Assembly: GCF_004522215.1 (NCBI RefSeq)
Contig: NZ_SDLR01000008.1
Location: 124,001 to 188,000 of the forward strand
DNA length: 64,000 nucleotides
Direction of reading: 5' to 3'
Source of the DNA: Ammoniphilus sp. YIM 78166
GTDB lineage: Bacteria > Bacillota > Bacilli > Aneurinibacillales > RAOX-1
The notes below the pieces were generated by a model. The model was not told the origin of the DNA and ran no database searches. It worked only from the letters and a program-made list of their open reading frames with translations. Both the position numbers and the translations under genes were made by a program. Shown here piece by piece: positions 16,589 through 25,691 of this stretch; positions within the stretch are counted from its first letter, which is position 1, and each line of letters starts with the position of its first letter.

Positions 16589-17626
16589 ATGAGAAAATTT
16601 AAAAGGTTGAGCTTGACCCTAATCAGTGCGGCTATGGTGTTAACGGCTTGTGGTGGTGGAGGTTCACAAGAATCAAGCAATGCCGCCACGCCAGCAGCTA
16701 ACCAGACAGAGGTAAACAAGCCGACATACAACTTTAAGCTCGCTCACATTACCCCCACCGACCATATGTGGCACTTAGCTGCCGAGAAATTTAAGAGTGA
16801 GCTTGAATCCAGATCCGGTGGACGAATGAAAATGGAAATCTATCCGAATAGCCAACTAGGAAAAGAAGCGGACATGGTACAACAAATCGAAGCGGGTTCG
16901 GTAGATTTCGGTTTAATTACGGCAGCCTATTTAAGCTCGCGTGAACCTTCCTTCACGGCCTGGTTTGCCCCTTATGCTTTTAAAGATTTGCAAAGTGCGA
17001 ATGATGCGCGCAGTACGGAAGTAGCCAAGAAAATTTTAGGAACCTTAGATAGCCAAGGCCTAAAAGGACTAGACTACTTGTTTGCAGGCCAACGCGTCAT
17101 GTTGTTCAAGAATCGTGAAGTGCTAAAACCGGAGGATATGAATGGACTTAAGTTCCGTGTTACCCCATCCCCACCTCTTCAGGATTTTTATAAGTCTCTA
17201 GGTGCTTCACCGGAATCTATTGCCTTACCTGAAGTGTATGCAGCTGTACAGACAGGGGTAATTGATGGGATGGATATGGATTTAGACGCAGCAATCACGA
17301 ACAAATATCATGAAGTGACGAAGTTTGCCGCGGTAACCAACCATATGGTTTGGCCAGCAATTGCTATGATGAACAAAGCTTCTTATGAAAAGATGCCGGA
17401 TGAGGATAAGAAAATTATTGATGATTCAATCAAAGCTGCAGCTGAATTTGCGGTTTCCACGCGGGCTGCCCAAGAAGAGGAGTTTAGGAAGGAGCTTAGC
17501 GACAAAGGGATGAAGGTTTATGACATGGATGTTGCTTTATTCGAATCACATATCAAGCAATTTGATGAAAAATATGGACCAACAAACCCTCTCATCCAGG
17601 AGTTCATTGATACGTTCCGGAAGTAA
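16589..17626 (+). CDS. dctP: TRAP transporter substrate-binding lipoprotein DctP
   Basis: 345 aa with a lipoprotein signal (positive N-terminus, hydrophobic stretch, lipobox LTAC at about residue 21). The mature domain shows PNSQLGKEADMVQQIEAGSVDFGL near residues 91-114 and NGLKFRVTPSP near 188-198, whose Arg normally grips the ligand's carboxylate. It therefore binds an organic acid outside the membrane and feeds DctQM. Placement directly after the tryptophan/anthranilate operon and before kynBU suggests uptake of anthranilate, kynurenine or a related aromatic acid; this is an inference only. A perfect cre site lies in the leader. Confidence 0.92.
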   Translation: MRKFKRLSLTLISAAMVLTACGGGGSQESSNAATPAANQTEVNKPTYNFKLAHITPTDHMWHLAAEKFKSELESRSGGRMKMEIYPNSQLGKEADMVQQIEAGSVDFGLITAAYLSSREPSFTAWFAPYAFKDLQSANDARSTEVAKKILGTLDSQGLKGLDYLFAGQRVMLFKNREVLKPEDMNGLKFRVTPSPPLQDFYKSLGASPESIALPEVYAAVQTGVIDGMDMDLDAAITNKYHEVTKFAAVTNHMVWPAIAMMNKASYEKMPDEDKKIIDDSIKAAAEFAVSTRAAQEEEFRKELSDKGMKVYDMDVALFESHIKQFDEKYGPTNPLIQEFIDTFRK

Positions 17627-17647
17627 TATCTATGGGGAGGGAAGTAT

Positions 17648-18127
17648 GTGAAAGCTGTTAGTGATGCCATAGCCAGTTTCGAAAAGAAACTGGCTATGGC
17701 CCTCATGTTTGCTATGGCCGTCGTGGTTGTGCTGGCTGTTTTTTTTCGCTATGTATTAAATAATCCGCTTGTCTGGGCAGGTGAGGTTTCGATCTTTCTC
17801 TTAGTCGCTATTACATTTCTGGGTGGTAGTTTAGGTCTGAAGTATAAGGCACAGGCTTCGGTAACGATCGTCCTCGAATTTATTCCGGAAGGAGTGAAGA
17901 GGTGGGTTCTCATTTTGGGACATGTGTTTATGCTGATCTTTATGTTTGTATTCCTGTACTATAGCTTCAAATGGATCCTGTCCCCTAATGTAGCGGTTCA
18001 AAAGTCAAGCGCTATGCTTCTCCCCATGTGGATACCCTACTCGGCTGTTCCTGTAGGCCTTTTATTTGCCACGATTCATCTCTCCTCTAATTTCTTAGAT
18101 CTGGTGAGGGGGGAGGGAAGCAAATGA
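17648..18127 (+). CDS. dctQ: TRAP transporter small membrane subunit DctQ
   Basis: 159-aa membrane protein with about four hydrophobic segments and the family stretch FFRYVLNNPLVWAGEVSIFL near residues 34-53. It connects the binding protein to the large permease in the membrane. GTG start at 17648 with GGGGAGGGAAGTAT upstream. The 3' end overlaps dctM by 4 bp. Confidence 0.9.
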   Translation: MKAVSDAIASFEKKLAMALMFAMAVVVVLAVFFRYVLNNPLVWAGEVSIFLLVAITFLGGSLGLKYKAQASVTIVLEFIPEGVKRWVLILGHVFMLIFMFVFLYYSFKWILSPNVAVQKSSAMLLPMWIPYSAVPVGLLFATIHLSSNFLDLVRGEGSK

Positions 18128-19404
18128 CCATCATCGTGGTTCTATTATTTATCCTGTTTCTATTGATCGGCATTCCAATCTCTCTGGTTCTTGGTATGAC
18201 CACGGTCGTTTACTTTTTCACAGCGGGTAATGCTGTTCTAATGGACTCAGCCCCCCAGCGATTATTCTCAGGTCTAGACAACTTCGGGCTGTTGGCTATT
18301 CCTCTTTTTATGCTAACAGGCGAATTAATGAATGGTGGTGGTATCACCAGTCGCCTTGTCGTATTTGCTAGGGTGCTAGTCGGTCATGTTCGAGGCGGAC
18401 TAGCCTATGTAACCGTCATTGCCAATATGTTTTTAGCCTCCATTCTCGGGTCCGCGAATGCTCAAGCGGCCATGATGAGCAAAGTCATGGTGCCGGAGAT
18501 GGAAAAGGAAGGCTATAAGAGAGAGTTTTCCGCAGCGCTTACCCTAGCGTCTTCTATCGTTGCCCCTATTATTCCGCCGAGTATGATCTTTATTATTTAT
18601 GGAACGCTTTCTAGTACGTCCATTGGTGGACTGTTTATGGCAGGCATTATCCCAGGGATTATATTTGCCATTGGTTTTACTATGCTAATTGCTTATCTGG
18701 GATATAAGTATAAATTCCCGAGAAGTGAAAGATCTAGTGCAAGAATAATTTGGAGATCGTCCATAAACGTATTACCAGCGATGCTCGTTCCGTTAATTAT
18801 TACGGTGGGGATCCTAACAGGAGCATTCACAGCTACAGAGTCTGCAGCTGTGGCATGTCTTGTAGCTTTTATCGTGGGAAAGTTTTTCTATAAGGAATTG
18901 GATTGGCGTAAACTTCCGGACATCCTCATTAATACAGTGATCAGTACGGCTACAGTCACCTTCCTGATTGCCATGGCTAACATCTTTGGCTGGATGATTG
19001 CGTTCGAACAAATACCGCAGCTTATCGCCAACTCCATGCTCTCTATTTCCAACAGCCCGTTTGTATTCCTGTTCCTTGTGAATATTTTCTTGCTGTTAAT
19101 TGGAACGATTCTGGATGGAATTGCGGCCTTGATTATCTTAGTGCCTGTATTGATGCCATTGGTTACCGCTTTTCAAATTGATCCGATTCATTTTGGGGTT
19201 ATTATTTGTATCAACCTCACGATAGGGTTGTTAACCCCTCCCGTTGGAACAGGTTTATTCATTGTTTCGTCCATAGCAGAGGTTCGATTCGAAAAACTAG
19301 TGAAAGCAACGATGCCAATGCTTTTATTAGGTATCGTCATCCTCTTTATTATCACGTACTGGGAGAGTACAACCTTGCTTATTCCTAGATGGTTGGGATT
19401 ATAA
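18124..19404 (+). CDS. dctM: TRAP transporter large permease DctM
   Basis: 426 aa, about a dozen hydrophobic segments, with DctM-family blocks GLDNFGLLAIPLFMLTGELM near residues 44-63, SSIVAPIIPPSMIFIIYG near 143-160 and LLTPPVGTGLFI near 370. It is the Na+- or H+-coupled channel-forming subunit for the carboxylate bound by DctP. Translationally coupled to dctQ (ATGA). Last gene of the operon, followed by a bidirectional terminator shared with kynB. Confidence 0.93.
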   Translation: MTIIVVLLFILFLLIGIPISLVLGMTTVVYFFTAGNAVLMDSAPQRLFSGLDNFGLLAIPLFMLTGELMNGGGITSRLVVFARVLVGHVRGGLAYVTVIANMFLASILGSANAQAAMMSKVMVPEMEKEGYKREFSAALTLASSIVAPIIPPSMIFIIYGTLSSTSIGGLFMAGIIPGIIFAIGFTMLIAYLGYKYKFPRSERSSARIIWRSSINVLPAMLVPLIITVGILTGAFTATESAAVACLVAFIVGKFFYKELDWRKLPDILINTVISTATVTFLIAMANIFGWMIAFEQIPQLIANSMLSISNSPFVFLFLVNIFLLLIGTILDGIAALIILVPVLMPLVTAFQIDPIHFGVIICINLTIGLLTPPVGTGLFIVSSIAEVRFEKLVKATMPMLLLGIVILFIITYWESTTLLIPRWLGL

Positions 19405-19406
19405 AT

Positions 19407-19450
19407 AGAAAGGGGTGTTCCAATTTTTGGTTTGGAACACCCTTTCTTTT
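19407..19450. terminator. Bidirectional terminator between dctM and kynB
   Basis: GAAAGGGGTGTTCCAA and TTTGGAACACCCTTTC form a long stem with a 7-nt loop; T runs occur in both directions. Confidence 0.85.
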
Positions 19451-20069
19451 ATGGCTTTCGTAAAACGGCCCTCACAGGACTGCCATCTGCCCCTTCGAGA
19501 GGTAGAGGCAAGGCAATCAATTCATAGTCTCCTTCTTCTACGTGAGCCAATACTGCGCCCTCTAAGATATGAATGTCGTGTTGAAGGAGGGCATGATGCG
19601 CAGGTAGGTGCTTGCTATCCAGCGGATCAACGGATGGGACATCCAAGCCGATCAGACGCACTCCCTTTTCTGCAAGGTAAGGAGCAAGGTCAGGCCTCAG
19701 ATAACAAATGTCGGTGGGGAAACGGGTAGGGTCTACCCACGAATCTGTTCGAATGAGGATTCGTGTAACTCCATCGAGATTAAAAGGAAAAAGATCTTCT
19801 GCCCCAAGGCTCTCTTTTTTAGGTAAATGGACAACTTTGGTCTTACCGACGTAGAGGTTGAGATCCAATTCCAATACTTTCTTTCCTTCGGTATCAAAAT
19901 GGTAAGGCGCATCGATATGAGTACCAGTATGTGTACTCATTACAACTTTCCCGACATTCACCGACCCACTTTGTTCTTTCGTCCATGTAAGTTCAAAAGA
20001 GAAAGGGGTATCCCCAGGCCAGATGGGTACATTGGGATTCAAGCGTTGCGAGATATCAATTAGACTCAT
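19449..20069 (-). CDS. kynB: Kynurenine formamidase (arylformamidase)
   Basis: 206-aa cyclase-type hydrolase removing formate from N-formylkynurenine. The metal-binding motif HTGTHIDAPYHF lies near residues 48-59 and WPGDTPF near residue 18. Start at 20069 (MSLIDISQRLNPNVPIWPGD). It follows kynU by 11 bp on the minus strand, forming a kynU-kynB operon physically separate from kynA. Length and motifs are normal. Confidence 0.94.
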   Translation of the reverse strand: MSLIDISQRLNPNVPIWPGDTPFSFELTWTKEQSGSVNVGKVVMSTHTGTHIDAPYHFDTEGKKVLELDLNLYVGKTKVVHLPKKESLGAEDLFPFNLDGVTRILIRTDSWVDPTRFPTDICYLRPDLAPYLAEKGVRLIGLDVPSVDPLDSKHLPAHHALLQHDIHILEGAVLAHVEEGDYELIALPLPLEGADGSPVRAVLRKP

Positions 20070-20080
20070 GTTGGGCCCCT

Positions 20081-21367
20081 TTAAGCGACAGTTTCGCGCT
20101 TGTTTTCGAATTTTTCATATTGCTTTTCTGTCATAATGATTTTTATTTTCTGAACGGCAGACCATACATCAACAAAAGAAGTATAAAGGGCTACAGGGGC
20201 GAGCCGGATGATATTCGGACTTCGGTAATCGGGTATAATTTGATGTTCTTTTAAGGACTTACAGATCCGAATGGCATCTGGATGCTCTATAGAGACATGT
20301 CCGCCTCTTCTAGCCTCTTCTCTAGGATTGGCAATGTTAAAGCCAAATGAGGAAAGCTCGTGTTCAATCAGATGCATCATGTAATTCGTGAGCTGCAGGG
20401 ATTTTTCCCTAATTCGTTCGATTGTCGCCTCCTCAAATAGTTCAAGTGAACCGATTAAAGGAGCCATACTTAAAATATGTGGGGTTCCAATTTGAAAGGC
20501 GCCAGCAGTCTCGGCAGGAGAAAGAGTATACTCCATATCAAACTGCTTTTCTTTTGTTGAGCTGAACCATCCAGCCAGACCTGGAAGTTGTCCCCTATGC
20601 TTCTGGTGGACGAACAAGCCTCCAACGCCTCCAGGACCACTATTTAAGTATTTATAATTACACCAAACGGCAAAGTCAACCCCCCAGTCATGAAACTGAT
20701 GTGGGATAGCCCCAATGGAATGGGCAGCATCAATGCCTAGAATGATACCTCTAGATTGGGCCTCCTGGGCTATTCGGCGAATATCAAGAAGCTGACCGCT
20801 TCGATAAAGGACAGATGGGAGAAGAATGAGCGCTACGTCCTCTGTCATGGCTGTAATAATATCATCTTCCTCAATGAAGCGACCGTCACGGCTTGGAACT
20901 TGTATCAGATGGTTCCTCGGGTCATACCCGCGTAATTGGAGCTGGCTCTGCAGGGCATAGATATCAGAAGGGAAGGTAAGAGCATCTGCAAGGATCTTCG
21001 TTCTAGTACCAGCCGGTTGATAGAAGCTAGAAACTAACTGATGGATATTGGTGGTAATAGAACCGGTTACAATGGTTTCGGATGGAAGGGCTCCGATGAG
21101 AGGGGCGGTTTTCTCTCCTAGTTTCTCCGCAAGCGTAAACCAAGGATGGAAACCTTTCATCCACCCATCGATGCCTAGTGTCTTCCAGTCTTCAAGGGAT
21201 TCTAACAATGATCTTTCTGCTCGGCGAGATAACAAGCCAAGCGAATTGCCATCGAGATAAAGGCAGTCCTGGTTTATGTAGAACTCATCTTTAAAGCGGC
21301 TTAAGACATCCTGTTGATCTAGTTGCTGTGCTTCTTGAAGAGAGAAGCTGAAATGATCTCGATTCAT
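20081..21367 (-). CDS. kynU: Kynureninase
   Basis: 428-aa PLP enzyme cleaving kynurenine to anthranilate and alanine. The PLP lysine is in [20 protein letters not shown] near residue 228; the N-terminal [21 protein letters not shown] and the [23 protein letters not shown] block (PLP-binding Asp) are typical. No kynurenine 3-monooxygenase gene is seen in the window, so the product should be anthranilate rather than 3-hydroxyanthranilate. This fits the need for the HpaB-type hydroxylase at 7251. It is divergent from an arylamine N-acetyltransferase gene. Confidence 0.95.
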   Translation of the reverse strand: MNRDHFSFSLQEAQQLDQQDVLSRFKDEFYINQDCLYLDGNSLGLLSRRAERSLLESLEDWKTLGIDGWMKGFHPWFTLAEKLGEKTAPLIGALPSETIVTGSITTNIHQLVSSFYQPAGTRTKILADALTFPSDIYALQSQLQLRGYDPRNHLIQVPSRDGRFIEEDDIITAMTEDVALILLPSVLYRSGQLLDIRRIAQEAQSRGIILGIDAAHSIGAIPHQFHDWGVDFAVWCNYKYLNSGPGGVGGLFVHQKHRGQLPGLAGWFSSTKEKQFDMEYTLSPAETAGAFQIGTPHILSMAPLIGSLELFEEATIERIREKSLQLTNYMMHLIEHELSSFGFNIANPREEARRGGHVSIEHPDAIRICKSLKEHQIIPDYRSPNIIRLAPVALYTSFVDVWSAVQKIKIIMTEKQYEKFENKRETVA

Positions 21368-21459
21368 CGGTCCACCTGCCTTTATTTGATTATTGTGAAT
21401 AGAAACATCTTACTAAACAGTGTAAGATTATGTCAATTAATTATACTGAGGTGAGGAAA

Positions 21460-22212
21460 ATGAAAGTAGTAGAATATCTCCATCATATTCAGGCGGAAGA
21501 GAGAGCTAGCAGAGATCTGGACTATGTATCCTATCTCCAAAGATGCCATGTCCTAAGGATATATTTTGAGAACTGGGATATTCTCAATCGCATTCCACTA
21601 TCTCTAAAGGAGGAGGATCTGATTGAGAAGCTTGTCCATAGGCGGCGTGGAGGGGTTTGTTATGAACTGAACGGCTTGTTTTACCTTTTATTAAAAGAGC
21701 TTGGATATGATGTTGTACTCACATTGGGAACGGTGCTCCAACGAGACGGGAATTGGGCCCTGGAGGACGGGCATATGTTTATCATCGTCGTCTGGGAGCA
21801 TGAGGAGTATCTGGTTGATGTGGGATTCGGTGGACATAGTCCTCGTCTGGCCGTTCCGTTAGATGGTAGGGAAGTAAGAGATACTGATGGTGACTATCGT
21901 GTAATTCGTGAGGGGAATATGCTCTATCTCCAGAAAAAAACAGAGGCGGAATGGTTCATTTTATATCGGTTTGAGAAGGGAAGAAAGGCGTGGACACTCA
22001 CTGATATAGAACCAATCTGTGTGCTGACAGAGACTTCTCCACAATCTATTTTCAATAGGATGATATTTTTCTCTCGTGTATATGAAAATGGAAGAGTAAC
22101 GTTGTTAGGGGACACCTTAATAGAGGTAGAGAACGATCATATGGAGAAGAGGAAGCTGGTTGGAGAGGAGATTAAAGAAGCAGCGAAGCGATACTTTCAG
22201 ATATGTATTTAG
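21460..22212 (+). CDS. Arylamine N-acetyltransferase
   Basis: About 250 aa, cytosolic, transferring acetyl from acetyl-CoA to aromatic amines. The Cys-His-Asp triad is visible: RRGGVCYELN (Cys near residue 67), EDGHMFIIV (His near 105) and VDVGFGG (Asp near 121). ATG at 21460 is preferred because GAGGTGAGG lies just before it; an ATG at 21430 would add ten residues. Its position opposite kynU suggests acetylation of anthranilate or a related amine, for protection or diversion, but this is not shown by sequence. C-terminal part is less conserved. Confidence 0.88.
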   Translation: MKVVEYLHHIQAEERASRDLDYVSYLQRCHVLRIYFENWDILNRIPLSLKEEDLIEKLVHRRRGGVCYELNGLFYLLLKELGYDVVLTLGTVLQRDGNWALEDGHMFIIVVWEHEEYLVDVGFGGHSPRLAVPLDGREVRDTDGDYRVIREGNMLYLQKKTEAEWFILYRFEKGRKAWTLTDIEPICVLTETSPQSIFNRMIFFSRVYENGRVTLLGDTLIEVENDHMEKRKLVGEEIKEAAKRYFQICI

Positions 22213-22279
22213 ATGGAGTATCTAATTCTGCAAATAGTCGAACATTCTCCAACTAAAACCCCTCAAGCAAACTCATAAA

Positions 22280-22308
22280 GGGTGTCCCGAAGCTCGGGAC
22301 ACCCTCTA
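22280..22308. terminator. Bidirectional terminator between NAT and ilvE
   Basis: GGGTGTCCCGA and TCGGGACACCC form an 11-bp GC-rich stem with a 3-nt loop between two convergent genes. Confidence 0.8.
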
Positions 22309-22314
22309 CCATTA

Positions 22315-23385
22315 TTACTTTACTTCCACGGTCCAACCAAATGGATCCTCAATATTACCAAACTGGATTCCGGTTAACGTATAGTACAAATTACCGGCTA
22401 ATTCACCAATTTTACCATCATTAATGGTAATTTGCTGGTCTTTCCAGCTAAATTCACTGATTGGGGAAATGACAACCGCCGTACCGGTCCCGAATGCTTC
22501 TTCTAGGGTGCCATTGGCATGAGCTTCGTAGATTTCTTCAATCGAAATTCTTCTTTCGGTGACATTGTAGCCCAAATGCTTAATCAATTGAATAACAGAT
22601 CTACGAGTGATCCCATCTAGAATACTTCCGTTTAGAACAGGTGTTACGACCTCTCCATTAATCTTGAAAAATACGTTCATGCTTCCGACTTCTTCAATAT
22701 ACTTTCTGTCTACACCATCTAACCAAAGAACTTGGGAATATCCTTTTTCATTCGCTCCCCCTTGAGCTCGAAGGCCTGCAGCATAGTTACCTGCTGTTTT
22801 GGCTGTACCGGTTCCACCTTGTACGGCACGTACATAATGGTCTTCAACAAAGATCTTTACAGGTTGAATGCCTTCTGCGTAGTAAGCTCCAACAGGGGAC
22901 ATAATGATCAATAATTGATAGTGATTGGAAGGGGAAACCCCTAGGGATGGCTCAGTGGAAATAACGTATGGACGAATGTATAGGGAGGTTCCTTCTTCAG
23001 AAGGTACCCATTCTTGATCTAGCTTTACTAGTTCCTTCAGCGCATGAATCATAAACTCTTCCGGGATGGCTGGAATACAAAGGCGCTCGTTGGAATGATT
23101 CAATCGTTTCATATTCTGCTCAGGGCGGAATAGAAGAATGCGATTATCTTTTGTTCTATATGCCTTTAGTCCTTCAAAGACCGTTTGTCCATAGTGAAAG
23201 ACTTTAGCAGCAGGGTGTAAGGTTATGTTCTGGAATGGTACAATTCTAGGATTATACCAGCCTTGGCTTGTTTCATAGTCCATAATGAACATATGATCGG
23301 TATAGTATTTCCCGAATCCAAGCTGAGTTTGATCGGGTTTGGTTTGCTTAGAGCTTGTTGTCGTAATTTGAAGATCATAGGCCAT
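22315..23385 (-). CDS. ilvE: Branched-chain amino acid aminotransferase
   Basis: 356-aa fold-type IV PLP transaminase interconverting Leu/Ile/Val and their 2-oxo acids. Family elements: FHYGQTVFEGLKAYR near residues 64-78, the PLP lysine in GTAKTAGNYAAGL near 198, and EEVGSMNVFFKING near 230. It belongs to the larger (type 2, about 350 aa) group. Start at 23385. It is the only BCAA biosynthesis gene here. Its AT-rich upstream region carries a nested inverted repeat (23462-23501). Confidence 0.94.
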   Translation of the reverse strand: MAYDLQITTTSSKQTKPDQTQLGFGKYYTDHMFIMDYETSQGWYNPRIVPFQNITLHPAAKVFHYGQTVFEGLKAYRTKDNRILLFRPEQNMKRLNHSNERLCIPAIPEEFMIHALKELVKLDQEWVPSEEGTSLYIRPYVISTEPSLGVSPSNHYQLLIIMSPVGAYYAEGIQPVKIFVEDHYVRAVQGGTGTAKTAGNYAAGLRAQGGANEKGYSQVLWLDGVDRKYIEEVGSMNVFFKINGEVVTPVLNGSILDGITRRSVIQLIKHLGYNVTERRISIEEIYEAHANGTLEEAFGTGTAVVISPISEFSWKDQQITINDGKIGELAGNLYYTLTGIQFGNIEDPFGWTVEVK

Positions 23386-23461
23386 GGATGATACATCTCC
23401 CTAATATAAATTATCTATTGTTAGTAATAGGACTACCGTAATTGTCGTTTTATTCTGGAAC

Positions 23462-23501
23462 TATATTTAGACTATAACTATATTAATATACTCTAAATAT
23501 A
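23462..23501 (-). promoter_or_regulatory. Inverted repeat upstream of ilvE
   Basis: TATATTTAGA and TCTAAATATA are perfect 10-bp arms 20 bp apart, enclosing the 12-bp palindrome TATATTAATATA. It lies 77-117 bp upstream of the ilvE start. Regulator unknown; it does not fit the CodY consensus well. Confidence 0.35.
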
Positions 23502-23565
23502 ATTTCTATAAAAATTATCTATATTTTTTGGTAGATTCTGTGGTGAGATCGAATCCTAGTATGGT

Positions 23566-23598
23566 AAAGACCCTGCAGAGCCATGCAAGGTCTTCGTC
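23566..23598 (-). terminator. Hairpin after the aminopeptidase gene
   Basis: AAGACC and GGTCTT with an inner TGCA pairing, directly after the minus-strand stop. The T tract is short, so efficiency is uncertain. Confidence 0.4.
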
Positions 23599-23605
23599 TT
23601 AAGGT

Positions 23606-24718
23606 CTATTTTAAGTTTTCGGGGTTAAGGGCCTCTAACTCGGGGATGACAAATCTTCCGTCTTTTCGAATAAGCCTTCCATCAAACCATATTTCCCCGC
23701 CGCCGTATTCTGGGCGCTGAATACAAACGAGATCCCAGTGGACCGAGGACTTATTTCCATTTGGTGCGTCATCATAGCATTGGCCAGGGGTAAAATGAAA
23801 GCTCCCATCGATCTTTTCATCAAATAGAATATCTTTCATTGGGTGTTGAATATAAGGGTTCACACCAATGGCAAATTCACCTATGTAACGGGCTCCTTCG
23901 TCCGAATTGAGCACCTCATTAATTCGAACATTATCGTTGGCTGTTGCTTCTATAATTTTACCGTCCTTAAATACAAGGCGAACGTTCTCAAATGTATATC
24001 CATTGTAAGGAGAAGGAGTATTATAGGTTATGACTCCGTTGACCGAATCTCGAACTGGGGCAGTAAAAACCTCACCATCCGGAATATTCAGGTTTCCTGC
24101 ACATTTGATGGCTGGTATGTCTTTTATGGAAAAGGTAAGATCGGTTCCCTCCCCTTTAATATGAACACGGTCCGTATGAGTCATCAATTCAACAAGGGCA
24201 TCCATGGCTTCTGACATCTTACTGTAATCTAAATTGCACACTTGGAAATAAAAGTCTTCAAAAGCTTCTGTACTCGTATTCGCTAACTGAGCCATGGAAG
24301 AGTTCGGGTAACGAAGTACGACCCATTTCGTATGAGGGACACGAATATCGTTCACAGGACGGGTCACTTTTCGAGAATAGAGATTTATTTTCTCACTGGG
24401 TACGTCCGCATGTTCGTTAATATTGACATCTGCCCGGATGGCAATGTACGCATCCATTTGCTTCATACGGTAAGTTTCCAGATCCGCTTGCAGTTCTAGC
24501 TGCTCCTCGCTAGCTCCTAGCATGATTTCTCTTACTACTTTGGGGTCGGTAATTTGAACAAAAGGTTGGCCGCCCGCGGCGTAGACTTCTTTCACCACTA
24601 ATTTAAGGAGATCAGATGCTTCTCCTCTCATTTCAATCAGTACTTTTTCCGCAGGTTGGATACGAGTGGAATATTGAATTAGGTTTTTTGCAAGCTGCAC
24701 TAATCGTGGATCTTTCAT
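23606..24718 (-). CDS. M29-family aminopeptidase (AmpS/AmpT type)
   Basis: 370-aa leucyl-type metallo-aminopeptidase. Seen: IKGEGTDLTFSIK near residue 188, NIPDGEVFTAPV near 216-227 (metal Glu), GEFAIGVNP near 283, and SSVHWDLVCIQRPEYGGGEIWFDGRLIRKDGRFV at the C-terminus (His-x-Asp ligands). Each stretch is typical of the M29 dinuclear-metal site. Cytosolic; releases N-terminal residues from peptides. Monocistronic by spacing. Confidence 0.92.
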   Translation of the reverse strand: MKDPRLVQLAKNLIQYSTRIQPAEKVLIEMRGEASDLLKLVVKEVYAAGGQPFVQITDPKVVREIMLGASEEQLELQADLETYRMKQMDAYIAIRADVNINEHADVPSEKINLYSRKVTRPVNDIRVPHTKWVVLRYPNSSMAQLANTSTEAFEDFYFQVCNLDYSKMSEAMDALVELMTHTDRVHIKGEGTDLTFSIKDIPAIKCAGNLNIPDGEVFTAPVRDSVNGVITYNTPSPYNGYTFENVRLVFKDGKIIEATANDNVRINEVLNSDEGARYIGEFAIGVNPYIQHPMKDILFDEKIDGSFHFTPGQCYDDAPNGNKSSVHWDLVCIQRPEYGGGEIWFDGRLIRKDGRFVIPELEALNPENLK

Positions 24719-24909
24719 AACTACCCCCCAGATTTCTCATTTGTTTTGCTATATTCATGCGTTTCCCTTATTCATTCTAACTTTCTAATACGAAAAAACC
24801 AAATGTTTTTGTTCGGCATTTATTGCACTTTGTGTTTAAGTAAGGTTTGAAGTTTCTGACTTTTGTCTATAATGAAGAATATTACCAGACTTCTAAGGAG
24901 GAACGTGCA

Positions 24910-25143
24910 ATGGAACAAGCAGATCGTTATATGAGTGAGGATCCGTCCGCTATATTCTCAATTCATGTGGGGCAAACCTTTAAGCCTTATGTTTGGAAGG
25001 CTAGCCATGATATGGATTTTCGCTCAGAATGCTTGTATTGCGATTCGGAGACGCTTAAAGGATACAAGGTGGAAGACGAATTTGGAAATTTGGGTCGCAT
25101 CGCCACATGCCCAGATTGTGACCGTGTAAACGCCAAATACTAA
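24910..25143 (+). CDS. Small zinc-ribbon-like protein, unknown function
   Basis: 77 aa from the ATG at 24910, which has TAAGGAGGAACGTGCA just upstream; an in-frame ATG at 24847 lacks a site. Two Cys pairs, CLYC near residue 45 and CPDC near residue 68, probably bind one zinc. The rest is acidic and soluble. I do not recognise a named family. Confidence 0.7.
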   Translation: MEQADRYMSEDPSAIFSIHVGQTFKPYVWKASHDMDFRSECLYCDSETLKGYKVEDEFGNLGRIATCPDCDRVNAKY

Positions 25144-25206
25144 AGGACTAGTCGACATAAGATCTCTTCGTGTAGAATGATAGGAGCTAACGAGGAGGTC
25201 TTTGTT

Positions 25207-25578
25207 ATGGTTTATTGGTGGAGATGGTTGCCGGCAGCTGGCTGGATGGGCGTAATCTTCTACTTGTCGTCTCGTACAGGCAGCGAGCTTCAAGGAATGT
25301 TTCCATTTTTTAATAGCTTTAATTTCGGTCATGTTGTGGCCTACTTTATTCTTTCCATCTTTTTTTACTGGGCCTTATATCCTTTCCGTAGCGGAAAGAT
25401 AGACATTCGGCTCCTTTCGGTTGGACTCTGCTTGTTATACGGGATTTCTGATGAGTGGCATCAGTCTTTTGTACCAGGCAGGATGCCCGACCTGTTCGAC
25501 ATCGTAAATGATGTGATAGGGGCGTCTCTTGGTATGCTGGCTGTGACGTTTTTCCAGAAGAAAATTTTAAAAAGATAA
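25207..25578 (+). CDS. VanZ-family membrane protein
   Basis: 123 aa, about four hydrophobic segments. The family signature YGISDEWHQSFVPGR lies near residues 79-93, with the HVV and DIVNDVIGASLG patterns. VanZ domains are linked to glycopeptide tolerance in one context, but most homologues have no known role. ATG at 25207 with GAGGAGGT 10 bp upstream. Confidence 0.85.
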   Translation: MVYWWRWLPAAGWMGVIFYLSSRTGSELQGMFPFFNSFNFGHVVAYFILSIFFYWALYPFRSGKIDIRLLSVGLCLLYGISDEWHQSFVPGRMPDLFDIVNDVIGASLGMLAVTFFQKKILKR

Positions 25579-25691
25579 ATCTATCAAATTTGTGACAATG
25601 GATGAAAAATACCGTGTTATGTATATCTTCCCTTTCCTTGCATGTGATTTAATCAAACTATGGGGGAATGAATGAAGGGGAGGTTATGTAA

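Noticed and set aside
4263-21403. TTGTGAA half-sites near kynA (4263), the hydroxylase operon (7196) and kynU (21397) as one regulon motif
   Set aside because: Only a 7-base half-site is shared, it also occurs inside genes and in unrelated gaps (for example 2241, 5851, 6601), and about eight copies are expected by chance in both strands.
23480-23520. CodY box upstream of ilvE
   Set aside because: Best match to AATTTTCWGAAAATT has four mismatches.
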